64,000 nucleotides of DNA from Caldimonas brevitalea (GTDB lineage: Bacteria; Pseudomonadota; Gammaproteobacteria; Burkholderiales; Burkholderiaceae_C). Of this stretch, positions 36,245-44,480 are shown in pieces (the first letter of the stretch is position 1; each line of letters begins with the position of its first letter). The translations under genes and the position numbers were made by a program. The stretch covers positions 4,464,001-4,528,000 of the forward strand of contig NZ_CP011371.1 in NCBI RefSeq assembly GCF_001017435.1, read 5' to 3'. The notes under the pieces were generated by a model that saw only the letters and a list, made by a program, of their open reading frames with translations, searched no databases and was not told the DNA's origin.

Positions 36245-38625
36245 CACGCGCCCTGTGGCGCCGCCCGGCCCTCTGGGCCTGGCTCGCGTTGATGCTGCTG
36301 GGCGCGCTGGTCGCCAGCCGCACGCACTACGTCGCCGACCTGTCGGCCTTTTTGCCGCAGGCGCCCACCGGCGAACAGCGGGTGCTGCTCGAGCAGCTCA
36401 AGCGCGGCGGCACCGCCCGGGTGATGTTGATCGGCCTGCGCGGCGGTGACGCCGCGGTGCGTGCCGAAGGGTCGCGCACGCTGGCCGCGGCGCTGCGCCA
36501 GAGCGGCGAATTCGACGCCGTGCACAACGGCGACAACGCGGCCTGGGAAGCGGCCGGCCAGTTCCTGGTCGATCACCGCTATCTGCTCAGCCCCGCCGTC
36601 GATGCCCACCGCTTCACCGTGGACGGCCTGCGCGAAGGCCTGGCCGACACGGTTTCCCTGCTCGGCACCCCGACCGGCAGCCTGATCAAGCCGCTGCTGT
36701 GGCGCGACCCGACCGGCGAGACGGTGCGCATGGCCGAAGCCATGCTGCCGCCGGCCGCGCCGCGGGTCGAAAACGGCGTCTGGGTCTCGCGCACCGAGCC
36801 ACGCGCCGTGCTGGTAGCCACCACCCGCGCCGAAGGCGCCGACCTGGACGGGCAGGAACGTGCCATCGCCGCCGTGCGCAAGGCCCATGCGCCGCTCGCC
36901 GCGCGCGGGCTGCAGCTCGAACTGTCCGGCCCCGGTGTGATGGGGGTGCAGTCGCGCAGCCAGATCCAGGGCGAAGTCGAACGCCTGGCCACGCTCGGCA
37001 CGGTCGCCATGCTGGTGCTGCTGGTGGTGGCCTTCGGCTCGCTGCGCGCGGTCGGCATCGCGCTGTTACCGGTCGCCAGCGGCGTGTTGGCCGGCATCGC
37101 CGCGGTCAGCCTCGGTTTCGGTCAGGTGCACGGCATCACGCTCGGCTTCGGCACCACCTTGATCGGCGAGGCGGTCGACTACGCAATCTACTACCTGATC
37201 CAGGCCCGCCCGGCGCCCGGCGCGGCCCCCGGCACCGGGCACCTGGGCTGGCGGCAGCAGAGCTGGCCGACCGTGCGCCTGGGCCTGTGGACCTCCATCG
37301 CCGGCTTTGCCGCGCTGGCGTTCTCCGGCTTCACGGGGCTGGCCCAGTTGGGCGTGTTCTCGATCGCCGGGCTGGTTGCAGCGGTGCTGACCACCCGCTA
37401 TCTGCTGCCGGCGCTGGCGCCGGACGGCGCTGCCGGCACCGGCCTGCGGCGCCCGCTGGGCCGCGCCGTCGCCACCCTGACGCTGTGGCTGCCGCGCCTG
37501 CGCTGGCCGCTGGCGGCCTTGTGCGCCGCGGCAGCGCTCGCGCTCGCGTTGCAACCCAGCGCCTGGCGCGGCACCCTGGCTGCGCTCAGCCCCGTCACCC
37601 CCGCCACGCTGCAGCTCGACGCCTCGCTGCGCGCCGATCTGGGCGCGCTCGAAGCCGGCACGCTGGTCGCCGTCGAGGCGCCGGACGAAGCACAAGCCCT
37701 GCTGCGCGCCGAACAGGCCGGGGCACGCCTGGCGGCATTGGTCGAGCAAGGCCGGCTGCTCGGCTACAGCTCGCCCGCCCAACTGTTGCCCAGCCCCGCG
37801 ACCCAGGCGGCGCGCCAGGCCGCATTGCCCGACGCGCCGACCTTGCGCGCCCGGCTGGCCGAAGCGACCGAGGGCGGCCCGCTGCCGGCCGCACGGCTGC
37901 AGCCATTCATCGACGACGTGCAGGCCCAGCGCCGCGCCCCGTTGGTCACCCGCGCCGACCTCGCGGCAACGCCGCTCGCCAGCGCCCTGCAGGCCCAGCT
38001 GCTGCCCGGCCACGACGGTGGCCCGTGGATCGCGCTGCTGAGCTTGCAACTGCCCGCTCAGGGCGCGGCGACGGCGCAAGACTTGAGGGCCGCCCTGGCC
38101 GGCCTGCCCGACACCCGGGCGGTGCAGATCCAGGCCGAGTTGGACGCCCTCTACACCCACTACCTGCACGAGGCCACCTGGCAAGCCGCGCTGGGCGCCG
38201 TGGCCGTGCTGCTGCTGCTGTGGGCACATCTGCGCTCGGCCCGCCGCCTGCTGCAGGTGGCGCTGCCGCTGGCCGGCAGCGTGCTGCTGGTGCTCGCCGC
38301 GCTGTCGCTGGCCGGCACGGCCCTCGGGGTGCTGCACCTGGTCGGCCTGCTGCTGGTGGTCGCCGTCGGCTCGAACTACGCCTTGTTCTTCGATTACCTG
38401 CGCCATCACGGGCAGCCCGACACCGAAACCCTCGCCTCGCTGGCAATGGCCAACCTGACCACCGTGGTCTCGTTCGCGCTGCTCGCCAGCTCCGGCGTGC
38501 CGGCCCTGTCGGGCATCGGCGAGGTGGTTGCGCCCGGCGCCCTGCTGGCCCTCGTGCTCGCGGCGGCCTTCGTTGCCGCGCCGGGTGCCGTGGGCGCGAG
38601 CCGCCCACTGGCGGGACGCTCCTGA
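36241..38625 (+). CDS. MMPL/RND-type exporter of the cluster
   Basis: Inner membrane transporter of 794 residues in the MMPL branch of the RND superfamily. It shows two similar halves: an N-terminal helix, a large periplasmic loop, then a block of hydrophobic helices (ATLGTVAMLVLLVVAFGSL, VGIALLPVASGVLAGIAAVSLGF), repeated in the second half (AALGAVAVLLLLWAHL, LLLVVAVGSNYALFFDYLRHHG). It would flip or export the polyene-lipid, with the LolA-like carrier upstream. Its ATG overlaps the preceding stop. A 186-base gap follows before the deacetylase gene. Confidence 0.88.
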   Translation: MTRALWRRPALWAWLALMLLGALVASRTHYVADLSAFLPQAPTGEQRVLLEQLKRGGTARVMLIGLRGGDAAVRAEGSRTLAAALRQSGEFDAVHNGDNAAWEAAGQFLVDHRYLLSPAVDAHRFTVDGLREGLADTVSLLGTPTGSLIKPLLWRDPTGETVRMAEAMLPPAAPRVENGVWVSRTEPRAVLVATTRAEGADLDGQERAIAAVRKAHAPLAARGLQLELSGPGVMGVQSRSQIQGEVERLATLGTVAMLVLLVVAFGSLRAVGIALLPVASGVLAGIAAVSLGFGQVHGITLGFGTTLIGEAVDYAIYYLIQARPAPGAAPGTGHLGWRQQSWPTVRLGLWTSIAGFAALAFSGFTGLAQLGVFSIAGLVAAVLTTRYLLPALAPDGAAGTGLRRPLGRAVATLTLWLPRLRWPLAALCAAAALALALQPSAWRGTLAALSPVTPATLQLDASLRADLGALEAGTLVAVEAPDEAQALLRAEQAGARLAALVEQGRLLGYSSPAQLLPSPATQAARQAALPDAPTLRARLAEATEGGPLPAARLQPFIDDVQAQRRAPLVTRADLAATPLASALQAQLLPGHDGGPWIALLSLQLPAQGAATAQDLRAALAGLPDTRAVQIQAELDALYTHYLHEATWQAALGAVAVLLLLWAHLRSARRLLQVALPLAGSVLLVLAALSLAGTALGVLHLVGLLLVVAVGSNYALFFDYLRHHGQPDTETLASLAMANLTTVVSFALLASSGVPALSGIGEVVAPGALLALVLAAAFVAAPGAVGASRPLAGRS

Positions 38626-38811
38626 CACCACCACAGTGGCTCACTGCTCGCTCACCTGCCCCGGCGCCCGGCAATTGTTGGCTCGGAACGACCCTTTTAG
38701 GGGGATCGCGAAACAACGGCCTATGGGAAAATCGGTCACCGCCGGTCCTTCCCGTCCCGCCGCCCGGCGGGCCGCCACCATAGGCGCTGCCGCCCGCCTT
38801 GCCACCGCAAC

Positions 38812-39687
38812 ATGAGCCCCACGCCGCCCTTGCCCCGCGCGACACGCTGGCCGCTGCCGACGTTCGTCAAGCTCACCCTCGTGTGCCACGCGCTGGCCGT
38901 GCTGCTGCTGTTGGCCCTCCCCTCGGCGTGGCGCTGGTCGGTCGGGCTGCTGCTGCTCAACCATGCCGCGATCACCGCCATCGGGCTGTGGCCCCGCTCG
39001 CACTGGCTGGGTGAGAACGTGACCCGTTTGCCGGCACCGGCCGTCGCGCGCGGCGAAGTGGCCCTGACCATCGACGACGGCCCTGACCCCGAGGTCACGC
39101 CGGCCGTGCTCGACCTGCTCGACGCCGCCGGCGCCCGGGCCACCTTCTTCTGCATCGCCGAACGGGCGGTCGCCCACCCCGAGCTGCTGCGCGAGATCGT
39201 GCGACGCGGCCACAGCGTGCAGAACCACACTCAGCGCCATGACCACCGCTTCTCGCTGCTCGGCACACGCGGCTACGTGCGCGAGATCGGCGCCGCACAG
39301 GCCAGCTTCGAACGCCTGACCGGCACCCGCCCCACGCTGTTCCGCGCCCCGGCCGGGCTGCGCAATCCCTTTTTGGCCCCGGTGCTGCACCGTCTGGGCC
39401 TGACCCTGGTGAGCTGGACCCGGCGCGGCTATGACACCCGCGAACGCGATCCCGAGCGTGTGCTGGCACGGTTGTGCCACGACCTGCGCGCCGGCGACAT
39501 CCTGCTGCTGCACGACGGCAATGCCGCACGCACCCACGCCGGGCGCCCGGTGGTGCTGGAGGTCCTGCCGCGCCTGCTGCGCCGCTGCGCCGACGCCCAC
39601 CTGCGCCTGGTGACACTGCCGCAGGCCCTCGAGACGCCACCGCTGCCGGCCCTGCCAGCCCGCTACGAGAGCTTGACCCCTTCGTGA
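38812..39687 (+). CDS. Polysaccharide deacetylase family protein (NodB domain)
   Basis: Protein of 291 residues with two N-terminal hydrophobic segments (LVCHALAVLLLLALPSAW, VGLLLLNHAAITAIGLW) and a NodB-type deacetylase domain. Metal ligands appear as LTIDDGPDPEVT and HSVQNHTQRHDH, and the later ILLLHDGNAARTHAG carries another conserved His. Carbohydrate esterase family 4 enzymes remove N-acetyl groups from sugars. Its place in this cluster, with a glycosyltransferase in the facing operon, suggests it modifies a sugar on the product or carrier; this is inference. The stop overlaps the next start. Confidence 0.85.
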   Translation: MSPTPPLPRATRWPLPTFVKLTLVCHALAVLLLLALPSAWRWSVGLLLLNHAAITAIGLWPRSHWLGENVTRLPAPAVARGEVALTIDDGPDPEVTPAVLDLLDAAGARATFFCIAERAVAHPELLREIVRRGHSVQNHTQRHDHRFSLLGTRGYVREIGAAQASFERLTGTRPTLFRAPAGLRNPFLAPVLHRLGLTLVSWTRRGYDTRERDPERVLARLCHDLRAGDILLLHDGNAARTHAGRPVVLEVLPRLLRRCADAHLRLVTLPQALETPPLPALPARYESLTPS

Positions 39688-40442
39688 TGACCATCGTTTC
39701 CTCCGACGCGGCCTGGCGCCGCCTGCTCGACACGGCCAGCGCGCCCTACCGCGCCGCCGGTCGCTTCGCCTGGCATTTCGCCCGCGGCAAGCTGGGCATG
39801 GACCCGGTGTTCCGCCACCTGCTCAGCCAGGGGCAGATCCCGCCCGGCTCGCGCGTGCTCGACATCGGCTGCGGCCAGGGTTTGCTCGCCAGCCTGCTGC
39901 TGGCGGCCGGCGCCACCGAGCCGAGGCCCGAGCTGTGGCCCCAGGAGTGGCCAGCACCGCCGCGCGGCACCCGGGTCACCGGCATCGAGCTGATGTCGCG
40001 CGATGTCGAGCGCGCCCGCGCGGCCTTGGGCGCCGCCGGCGACGCGGCCCGCTTCGTCTGCGGCGACATGCGGCAGGCCGAGTTTCCGCCGTCCGACGTG
40101 GTGGTGATCCTCGACGTGCTGCACTACGTCAACCACGCCGAGCAGAACCGCGTGCTGGAGCGTGTGCGCGATGCGCTGTCGCCGGGCGGGCGTTTGCTGC
40201 TGCGGGTCGGCGATGCCGAGTCGCGGCGCGGCTTCGCGATCAGCCAGTGGGTCGACCGCCTGGTGACCTGGACCCGCGGCCACCGCGTGCCGCCCACCTT
40301 CGGCCGCCCGCTGGCCGCCTGGATCGCCCAGCTGCAGTCGCTCGGTTTCGACGTCGAGCCCCGGCCGATGAGCCAGGGCACACCCTTCGCCAACGTGCTG
40401 CTGGTGGCCCAGCGGCGCGCCGCCCCCGGAGCGCCCGCCTGA
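39687..40442 (+). CDS. SAM-dependent methyltransferase of the cluster
   Basis: Methyltransferase of 251 residues. SAM motif I is VLDIGCGQGLLASLLLAAG, followed by the acidic motif VTGIELMSRDVERAR and VVVILDVLHYVNHAEQNRVLERV. It is probably a small-molecule O- or C-methyltransferase acting on the aryl head group or another cluster intermediate. The ATG overlaps the deacetylase stop and its stop overlaps the ketosynthase ATG, so all three are coupled. Confidence 0.83.
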   Translation: MTIVSSDAAWRRLLDTASAPYRAAGRFAWHFARGKLGMDPVFRHLLSQGQIPPGSRVLDIGCGQGLLASLLLAAGATEPRPELWPQEWPAPPRGTRVTGIELMSRDVERARAALGAAGDAARFVCGDMRQAEFPPSDVVVILDVLHYVNHAEQNRVLERVRDALSPGGRLLLRVGDAESRRGFAISQWVDRLVTWTRGHRVPPTFGRPLAAWIAQLQSLGFDVEPRPMSQGTPFANVLLVAQRRAAPGAPA

Positions 40443-41626
40443 TGAAACAACCCCTGGCCATCACCCACTACACGCTCACGACTGCGCTCGGCGCCGGCAT
40501 TGCCGCGCACCGGGCCGCGCTCGAAAGCGGGCGCAGCGGCCTGGCCCCCTGTGCCTTCGCCGACGTCGACCTGCCAGGCTATGTGGGCGAGGTGGCGGGC
40601 GTCGATGCCGTGCAGCTGCCGCCCAGCCTGAATGAATTCGACTGCCGCAACAACCGGCTGGCCTGGCTGGCGCTGCAGCAGGACGGGTTTGCCGAAGCGG
40701 TGCAAGCGGCACGCTCCCGCTGGGGCGCCCACCGGGTGGCGGTGCTGGTGGGCACCAGCACCTCCGGCATCCTGCAGACCGAGCTGGCCTACCGCCGTCG
40801 TGGTGCCGACGGCGCGCTGCCGTCCGACTTTCATTACGAAGCGACCCACAACACCGGCTCGCTGGGGAGCTTCATCGGTGCGGCTTTTGGGCTGACCGGC
40901 CCGAGCATGGTGGTGTCGACCGCCTGCTCGTCGAGCGCCAAGGTGTTCGCCAGCGCGCGGCGTCTGCTCGAAGCCGGCTGGATCGATGCCGCCGTGGTGG
41001 GCGGCGTCGACAGCCTGTGCCTGACCACGCTGTACGGCTTCAACTCGCTCGAACTGTTCTCGGCCGACATCTGCCGACCCTGGGATGCACACCGCAAAGG
41101 CCTGTCGCTCGGCGAGGCCGCCGCTTACGCGCTGATCGAGCGCAACGCCGACAGCGCCCAGGGCTGGCTGCTGGGCAGCGGCGAAAGCAGCGACGGCCAC
41201 CACATGAGTGCGCCGCATCCGGAAGGCGCAGGTGCCGTCGCCGCGATGCGCCAGGCGCTGGCCGAAGCCGGGCTGGCGCCGTCGCAGATCGACTACATCA
41301 ACCTGCATGGCACCGCCACGCCAGGCAATGACGCCGCCGAGGACCGCGCGGTGTGCAGCGTGTTCGGCACCGAAACACCTTGCAGCTCAACCAAAGGCGC
41401 CACCGGCCACACCTTGGGGGCTGCCGGCGCGGTCGAGGCCGCGCTGTGCCTGATCGCCCTCGAACAGGGCTTGATGCCGGGCGGCTTGCATCTGCAGCAG
41501 CGCGACCCTGCGCTGCAGGCCCACTACCTGACCGAGAACCGCCATGCGCCGCTGCGCGCGGTGCTCAGCAATTCCTTCGGCTTCGGCGGCTCCAACGCCA
41601 GCCTGGTGCTGGGAGCCGCACGATGA
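40442..41626 (+). CDS. Beta-ketoacyl-ACP synthase of the cluster (FabF/ApeO-like)
   Basis: Condensing enzyme of 394 residues for polyene elongation. The Cys-His-His triad is readable: C162 in VSTACSSSAKV, H289 in INLHGTATPGND, H323 in KGATGHTLGAAG. In aryl polyene systems the catalytic synthase pairs with an inactive chain-length factor, which follows here directly with an ATGA overlap. Only one complete ketosynthase is present in this cluster, whereas E. coli-type aryl polyene clusters have two. Confidence 0.93.
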   Translation: MKQPLAITHYTLTTALGAGIAAHRAALESGRSGLAPCAFADVDLPGYVGEVAGVDAVQLPPSLNEFDCRNNRLAWLALQQDGFAEAVQAARSRWGAHRVAVLVGTSTSGILQTELAYRRRGADGALPSDFHYEATHNTGSLGSFIGAAFGLTGPSMVVSTACSSSAKVFASARRLLEAGWIDAAVVGGVDSLCLTTLYGFNSLELFSADICRPWDAHRKGLSLGEAAAYALIERNADSAQGWLLGSGESSDGHHMSAPHPEGAGAVAAMRQALAEAGLAPSQIDYINLHGTATPGNDAAEDRAVCSVFGTETPCSSTKGATGHTLGAAGAVEAALCLIALEQGLMPGGLHLQQRDPALQAHYLTENRHAPLRAVLSNSFGFGGSNASLVLGAAR

Positions 41627-42441
41627 GCGCGGTCAGCGTCAAGCTGCTGGGGATCGGGCTGATCGGTCCCGGGCTCACCGGCTGGGCGGCGGCGCGTGAG
41701 GTGCTGGCGGGGCAGACGGCCCATCTCAGCGCGCCCACCGCGGTGCCCTCGCCCCAGCGGCTGCCGGCCGCCGAGCGGCGCCGCGCCGGTGTGGCGATCA
41801 AGGTCGCCATGGCGGCAGCGGAAGAAGCCTGCGCCGACGCCGGGCTGGCGCCGCAGACGCTGCCCACCGTGTTCACCTCGTCGAGCGGCGACGGTGTCAA
41901 CTGCCACACACTGTGCGAGGCCCTGGCCGGCAGCGACCGCCTGATCTCGCCCACCCGTTTCACCAACTCGGTCCACAACGCGGCCGCCGGCTATTGGCAC
42001 ATCGGGGTGGCCGGGCAGGCGCCTTCGACCAGCTTGTGCGCTTACGACGCCAGCTTCGGCGCGGGACTGGTGGAGGCCGTCACCCAGGTGCGGCAGCATG
42101 CGACGCCGCTGCTGCTGGTGGCCAGCGACACACCCTATCCGGAGCCCTTGCAGTCGGCGCGGCCCTTGCCCGACAGCTTCGGGCTCGGCCTGGTGTTCGG
42201 GCCTGCCGACGGCGCCGGCCTCACGCTGAGCGTCAACCTCGTGCCGGCCAACCCCGCCACCCGACCGACACCTTGCGCCGACCCCGGGCTCGAAGCGATG
42301 CGCCGTGCGCTGCCGAGCGCCCGCGCCCTGCCGCTGCTGGAGGCGGTCGCACGTGGCGGTGCCGTGGAGCAGGTGGTGTTGCTGGAGTACCAGGCCAGCT
42401 TGCACCTGCGCGTCGAAATCTCCGGTCAAGGCCCGACATGA
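41623..42441 (+). CDS. Beta-ketoacyl synthase chain-length factor (ApeC-like)
   Basis: Truncated ketosynthase homologue of 272 residues, matching the chain-length-factor partners of aryl polyene synthases. The nucleophile elbow TACSSS of active synthases is replaced by SLCAYDASFGAGL, in which the only Cys is one position off the expected site, and the two catalytic histidine motifs are absent. The family is thought to form a heterodimer with the upstream ketosynthase and set chain length. Overlaps by ATGA on both sides. Confidence 0.85.
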   Translation: MSAVSVKLLGIGLIGPGLTGWAAAREVLAGQTAHLSAPTAVPSPQRLPAAERRRAGVAIKVAMAAAEEACADAGLAPQTLPTVFTSSSGDGVNCHTLCEALAGSDRLISPTRFTNSVHNAAAGYWHIGVAGQAPSTSLCAYDASFGAGLVEAVTQVRQHATPLLLVASDTPYPEPLQSARPLPDSFGLGLVFGPADGAGLTLSVNLVPANPATRPTPCADPGLEAMRRALPSARALPLLEAVARGGAVEQVVLLEYQASLHLRVEISGQGPT

Positions 42442-42917
42442 CCCAAGGCCCGAACGCGCCGACACTCGACCACCGCGGTATCGAGGCGCTGATCCCCCAC
42501 CAGGGCCGCATGTGCTTGCTCGACGGTCTGCTGAGCTGGGACGCCGAGCGCATCGAGTGCCGTGCGCTCAGCCACCTCGACGCCGACAACCCCTTGCGCA
42601 GCGCCAGCGGCCTGTTGGCCACCGCGGCGATCGAATACGCCGCCCAGGCGATGGCACTGCATGGCTCGCTGCTGGCCCAGGCCGATGGTGGCGCTGCGAG
42701 CCCCGGCTTCCTGGCCAGTGCGCGTGGCGTGCAGTTGCACCGTCTGCGCCTCGACGACCTCGACGGCCCTCTGCAGGTGCAGGCCCTCCGCCAGGCCGGC
42801 GATGCGCGCCAGATCCTCTATGCCTTCACGGTGAGCGACGCCACCGGCGCCCCCGTGGCCGAGGGCCGCGCCGCGGTCGTGCTGGACACGCCGCTGGCAG
42901 CGCCTGTGGCCCCCTGA
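42438..42917 (+). CDS. ApeP-like hotdog 3-hydroxyacyl-ACP dehydratase
   Basis: Hotdog-fold protein of 159 residues. It starts MTQGPNAPTLDHRGIEALIPHQGRMCLLD, where the conserved IPHxG(R)MxLLD block with its active-site His is the family signature. It is distinct from the FabZ-like protein at 34277, so the cluster has two dehydratases, as aryl polyene systems usually do. The ATG overlaps the stop of the chain-length factor; 28 bases separate it from the ketoreductase. Confidence 0.85.
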   Translation: MTQGPNAPTLDHRGIEALIPHQGRMCLLDGLLSWDAERIECRALSHLDADNPLRSASGLLATAAIEYAAQAMALHGSLLAQADGGAASPGFLASARGVQLHRLRLDDLDGPLQVQALRQAGDARQILYAFTVSDATGAPVAEGRAAVVLDTPLAAPVAP

Positions 42918-42945
42918 AGGCCATCCCCACCGCCAGGACACTGCG

Positions 42946-43683
42946 ATGACCCTCCCCCTTGCCCAAAAGCGCGCCCTCGTCACCGGCGCCAGCGGAGAAC
43001 TCGGCAGCGCGATCGCGCGGCGCTTGGCCCGCGAAGGTGCGCACGTGATCGTCCATGCCAACTCGCGGCTGGCCGCCGCGCAGGCCCTGGCCGCCGAGTT
43101 GGTCGACAGCGGCGGCTCGGCCGAGGCGGTCGCCTTCGACGTGACCGACCGCGGCGCCGCGCACACGGCCATCGAAGCCTTGTTGCAGGCCGGCCCGGTG
43201 CAGATCGTCGTCAACAACGCCGGTCAGCACGACGATGCGGTGTTCCCGGCCTTGCGCGAAGAGCAGTGGAGCCGTGTCATCGACATCTCGCTGAACGGCT
43301 TTTTCAACGTCACGCAGCCGCTGATGATGCCGATGATCCGCACCCGCTGGGGCCGGGTCATCAACATCTCGTCGGTTGCCGGCATCGCCGGCAACCGCGG
43401 GCAGGTCAACTACGCGGCAGCCAAAGGCGCCATCAACAGCGCCACCAAGGCGCTGTCGCTCGAGGTCGCGAGCCGCGGCATCACGGTCAATGCGGTGGCG
43501 CCCGGCATCATCGCCTCGCCGATGGCCGACGCCGTGTTCGACGCCAAGACCATCCAGCAACTGGTGCCCGCCAAACGCGCCGGCACGCCCGACGAGGTCG
43601 CGGCCCTGGTCGCCTTTCTCGCCGGCCCGGAAGCCGGCTACATCACGGGACAGATCCTGTCCATCAACGGGGGCATGGTCTGA
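42946..43683 (+). CDS. 3-ketoacyl-ACP reductase of the cluster (FabG/SDR)
   Basis: Short-chain dehydrogenase of 245 residues that reduces the 3-keto group with NADPH. The catalytic set is present: NNAG, Ser in NISSVAGIAG, and YxxxK in YAAAKGAINSATKAL; the C-terminus GYITGQILSINGGMV is typical of FabG. The nucleotide loop is odd: TGASGELG instead of TGASRGIG, with the middle glycine moved by one and Glu in its place. A Shine-Dalgarno-like AGGAC lies before the ATG. In aryl polyene systems this enzyme completes the cycle with the dehydratases, leaving double bonds unreduced. Confidence 0.9.
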   Translation: MTLPLAQKRALVTGASGELGSAIARRLAREGAHVIVHANSRLAAAQALAAELVDSGGSAEAVAFDVTDRGAAHTAIEALLQAGPVQIVVNNAGQHDDAVFPALREEQWSRVIDISLNGFFNVTQPLMMPMIRTRWGRVINISSVAGIAGNRGQVNYAAAKGAINSATKALSLEVASRGITVNAVAPGIIASPMADAVFDAKTIQQLVPAKRAGTPDEVAALVAFLAGPEAGYITGQILSINGGMV

Positions 43684-43823
43684 TGCGCCGCGCTTCGGCA
43701 CGCCAGCGGCCGAAGCACTCCTGTTCTTGACGCTGCAGCCGGGGGGCCGCCCTCGCGCCCCCGGTGCACGGCACAAAACACACGATACCGACAACATCTT
43801 CAACGACCGGAGGGGTCTCTCAC

Positions 43824-44405
43824 ATGCATCAAAAAACACCGTCGCGCCGACTGCTGGGTCCGGCCTTCCTGCTCGCCGCCACGCTGGGCGCCGGCTGTGC
43901 CAACCAGCCGTCGAACACGTCTGCGGCGCCCGCCGACAGTGGTGCGACCACGCCGGCGGGGAAGCCCGCCTCGGGCGCTCAGGCGACCGTCAAGCCCGGC
44001 ACGCCGGCGGCGGCGGCAGGCAAGGCTGCTGCGGGGATGAACAGCCAGGGAGAGGTGGTCGACTCGTCCAAGGTCGAAGCCGGCCAGGGGCGCAAGGTCA
44101 AGGGTTTGAACGACTGGGAAGGCGAGATCACCGGCAAGCCCGCGCCGCGCAGCAAGTTCACCAAGCTGCAAATCGGCATGACGATGCGCCAGGCGGTCAA
44201 CATCGCCGGCCAGCCGAGCGACGAAGGCGCCTACATCACCGGCAAGGCCTGGATTCCGTTCTATTTCGGCGGCGACCGTCACCGCTACGAGATGGTCTAC
44301 AAGGGCCAGGGACGGCTGGTGTTCGCCGGCGGATCGCTGGGCGACTACACCGGCGGCAACCTGATCTGGATCATCCACAACGCCAACGAGCCGGGCACCC
44401 GCTGA
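43824..44405 (+). CDS. Predicted lipoprotein, weakly BamE/SmpA-like, end of polyene operon
   Basis: Lipoprotein of 193 residues, not recognised with confidence. The signal peptide ends in the lipobox LGAGC, so it is probably anchored in the outer membrane. A disordered Ala/Pro/Thr/Gly-rich linker follows to about residue 75. The C-terminal domain (FTKLQIGMTMRQAVNIAGQP, then WIPFYFGGDRHRYEMVYKGQGRLVF) looks like the BamE/SmpA fold, where IGMT and V-x-x-x-G-x-P are recurrent. It is 140 bases after the ketoreductase on the same strand and may help anchor the pigment or its carrier. AGGGGTCTCTCAC before the ATG is a fair ribosome site. Confidence 0.75.
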   Translation: MHQKTPSRRLLGPAFLLAATLGAGCANQPSNTSAAPADSGATTPAGKPASGAQATVKPGTPAAAAGKAAAGMNSQGEVVDSSKVEAGQGRKVKGLNDWEGEITGKPAPRSKFTKLQIGMTMRQAVNIAGQPSDEGAYITGKAWIPFYFGGDRHRYEMVYKGQGRLVFAGGSLGDYTGGNLIWIIHNANEPGTR

Positions 44406-44480
44406 GGTGATGCCCCTCGCCGGGCCGGCCCTGCGCATCGCCGCGGGTGCCGGCCTGCCTGCGGGGCTAGTGACGGGCCA

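Noticed and set aside
37066..38634. 522-codon open frame antisense to the MMPL exporter
   Set aside because: Gln/Gly/Arg-rich composition mirrors the coding strand of the exporter; no start signal or domain.
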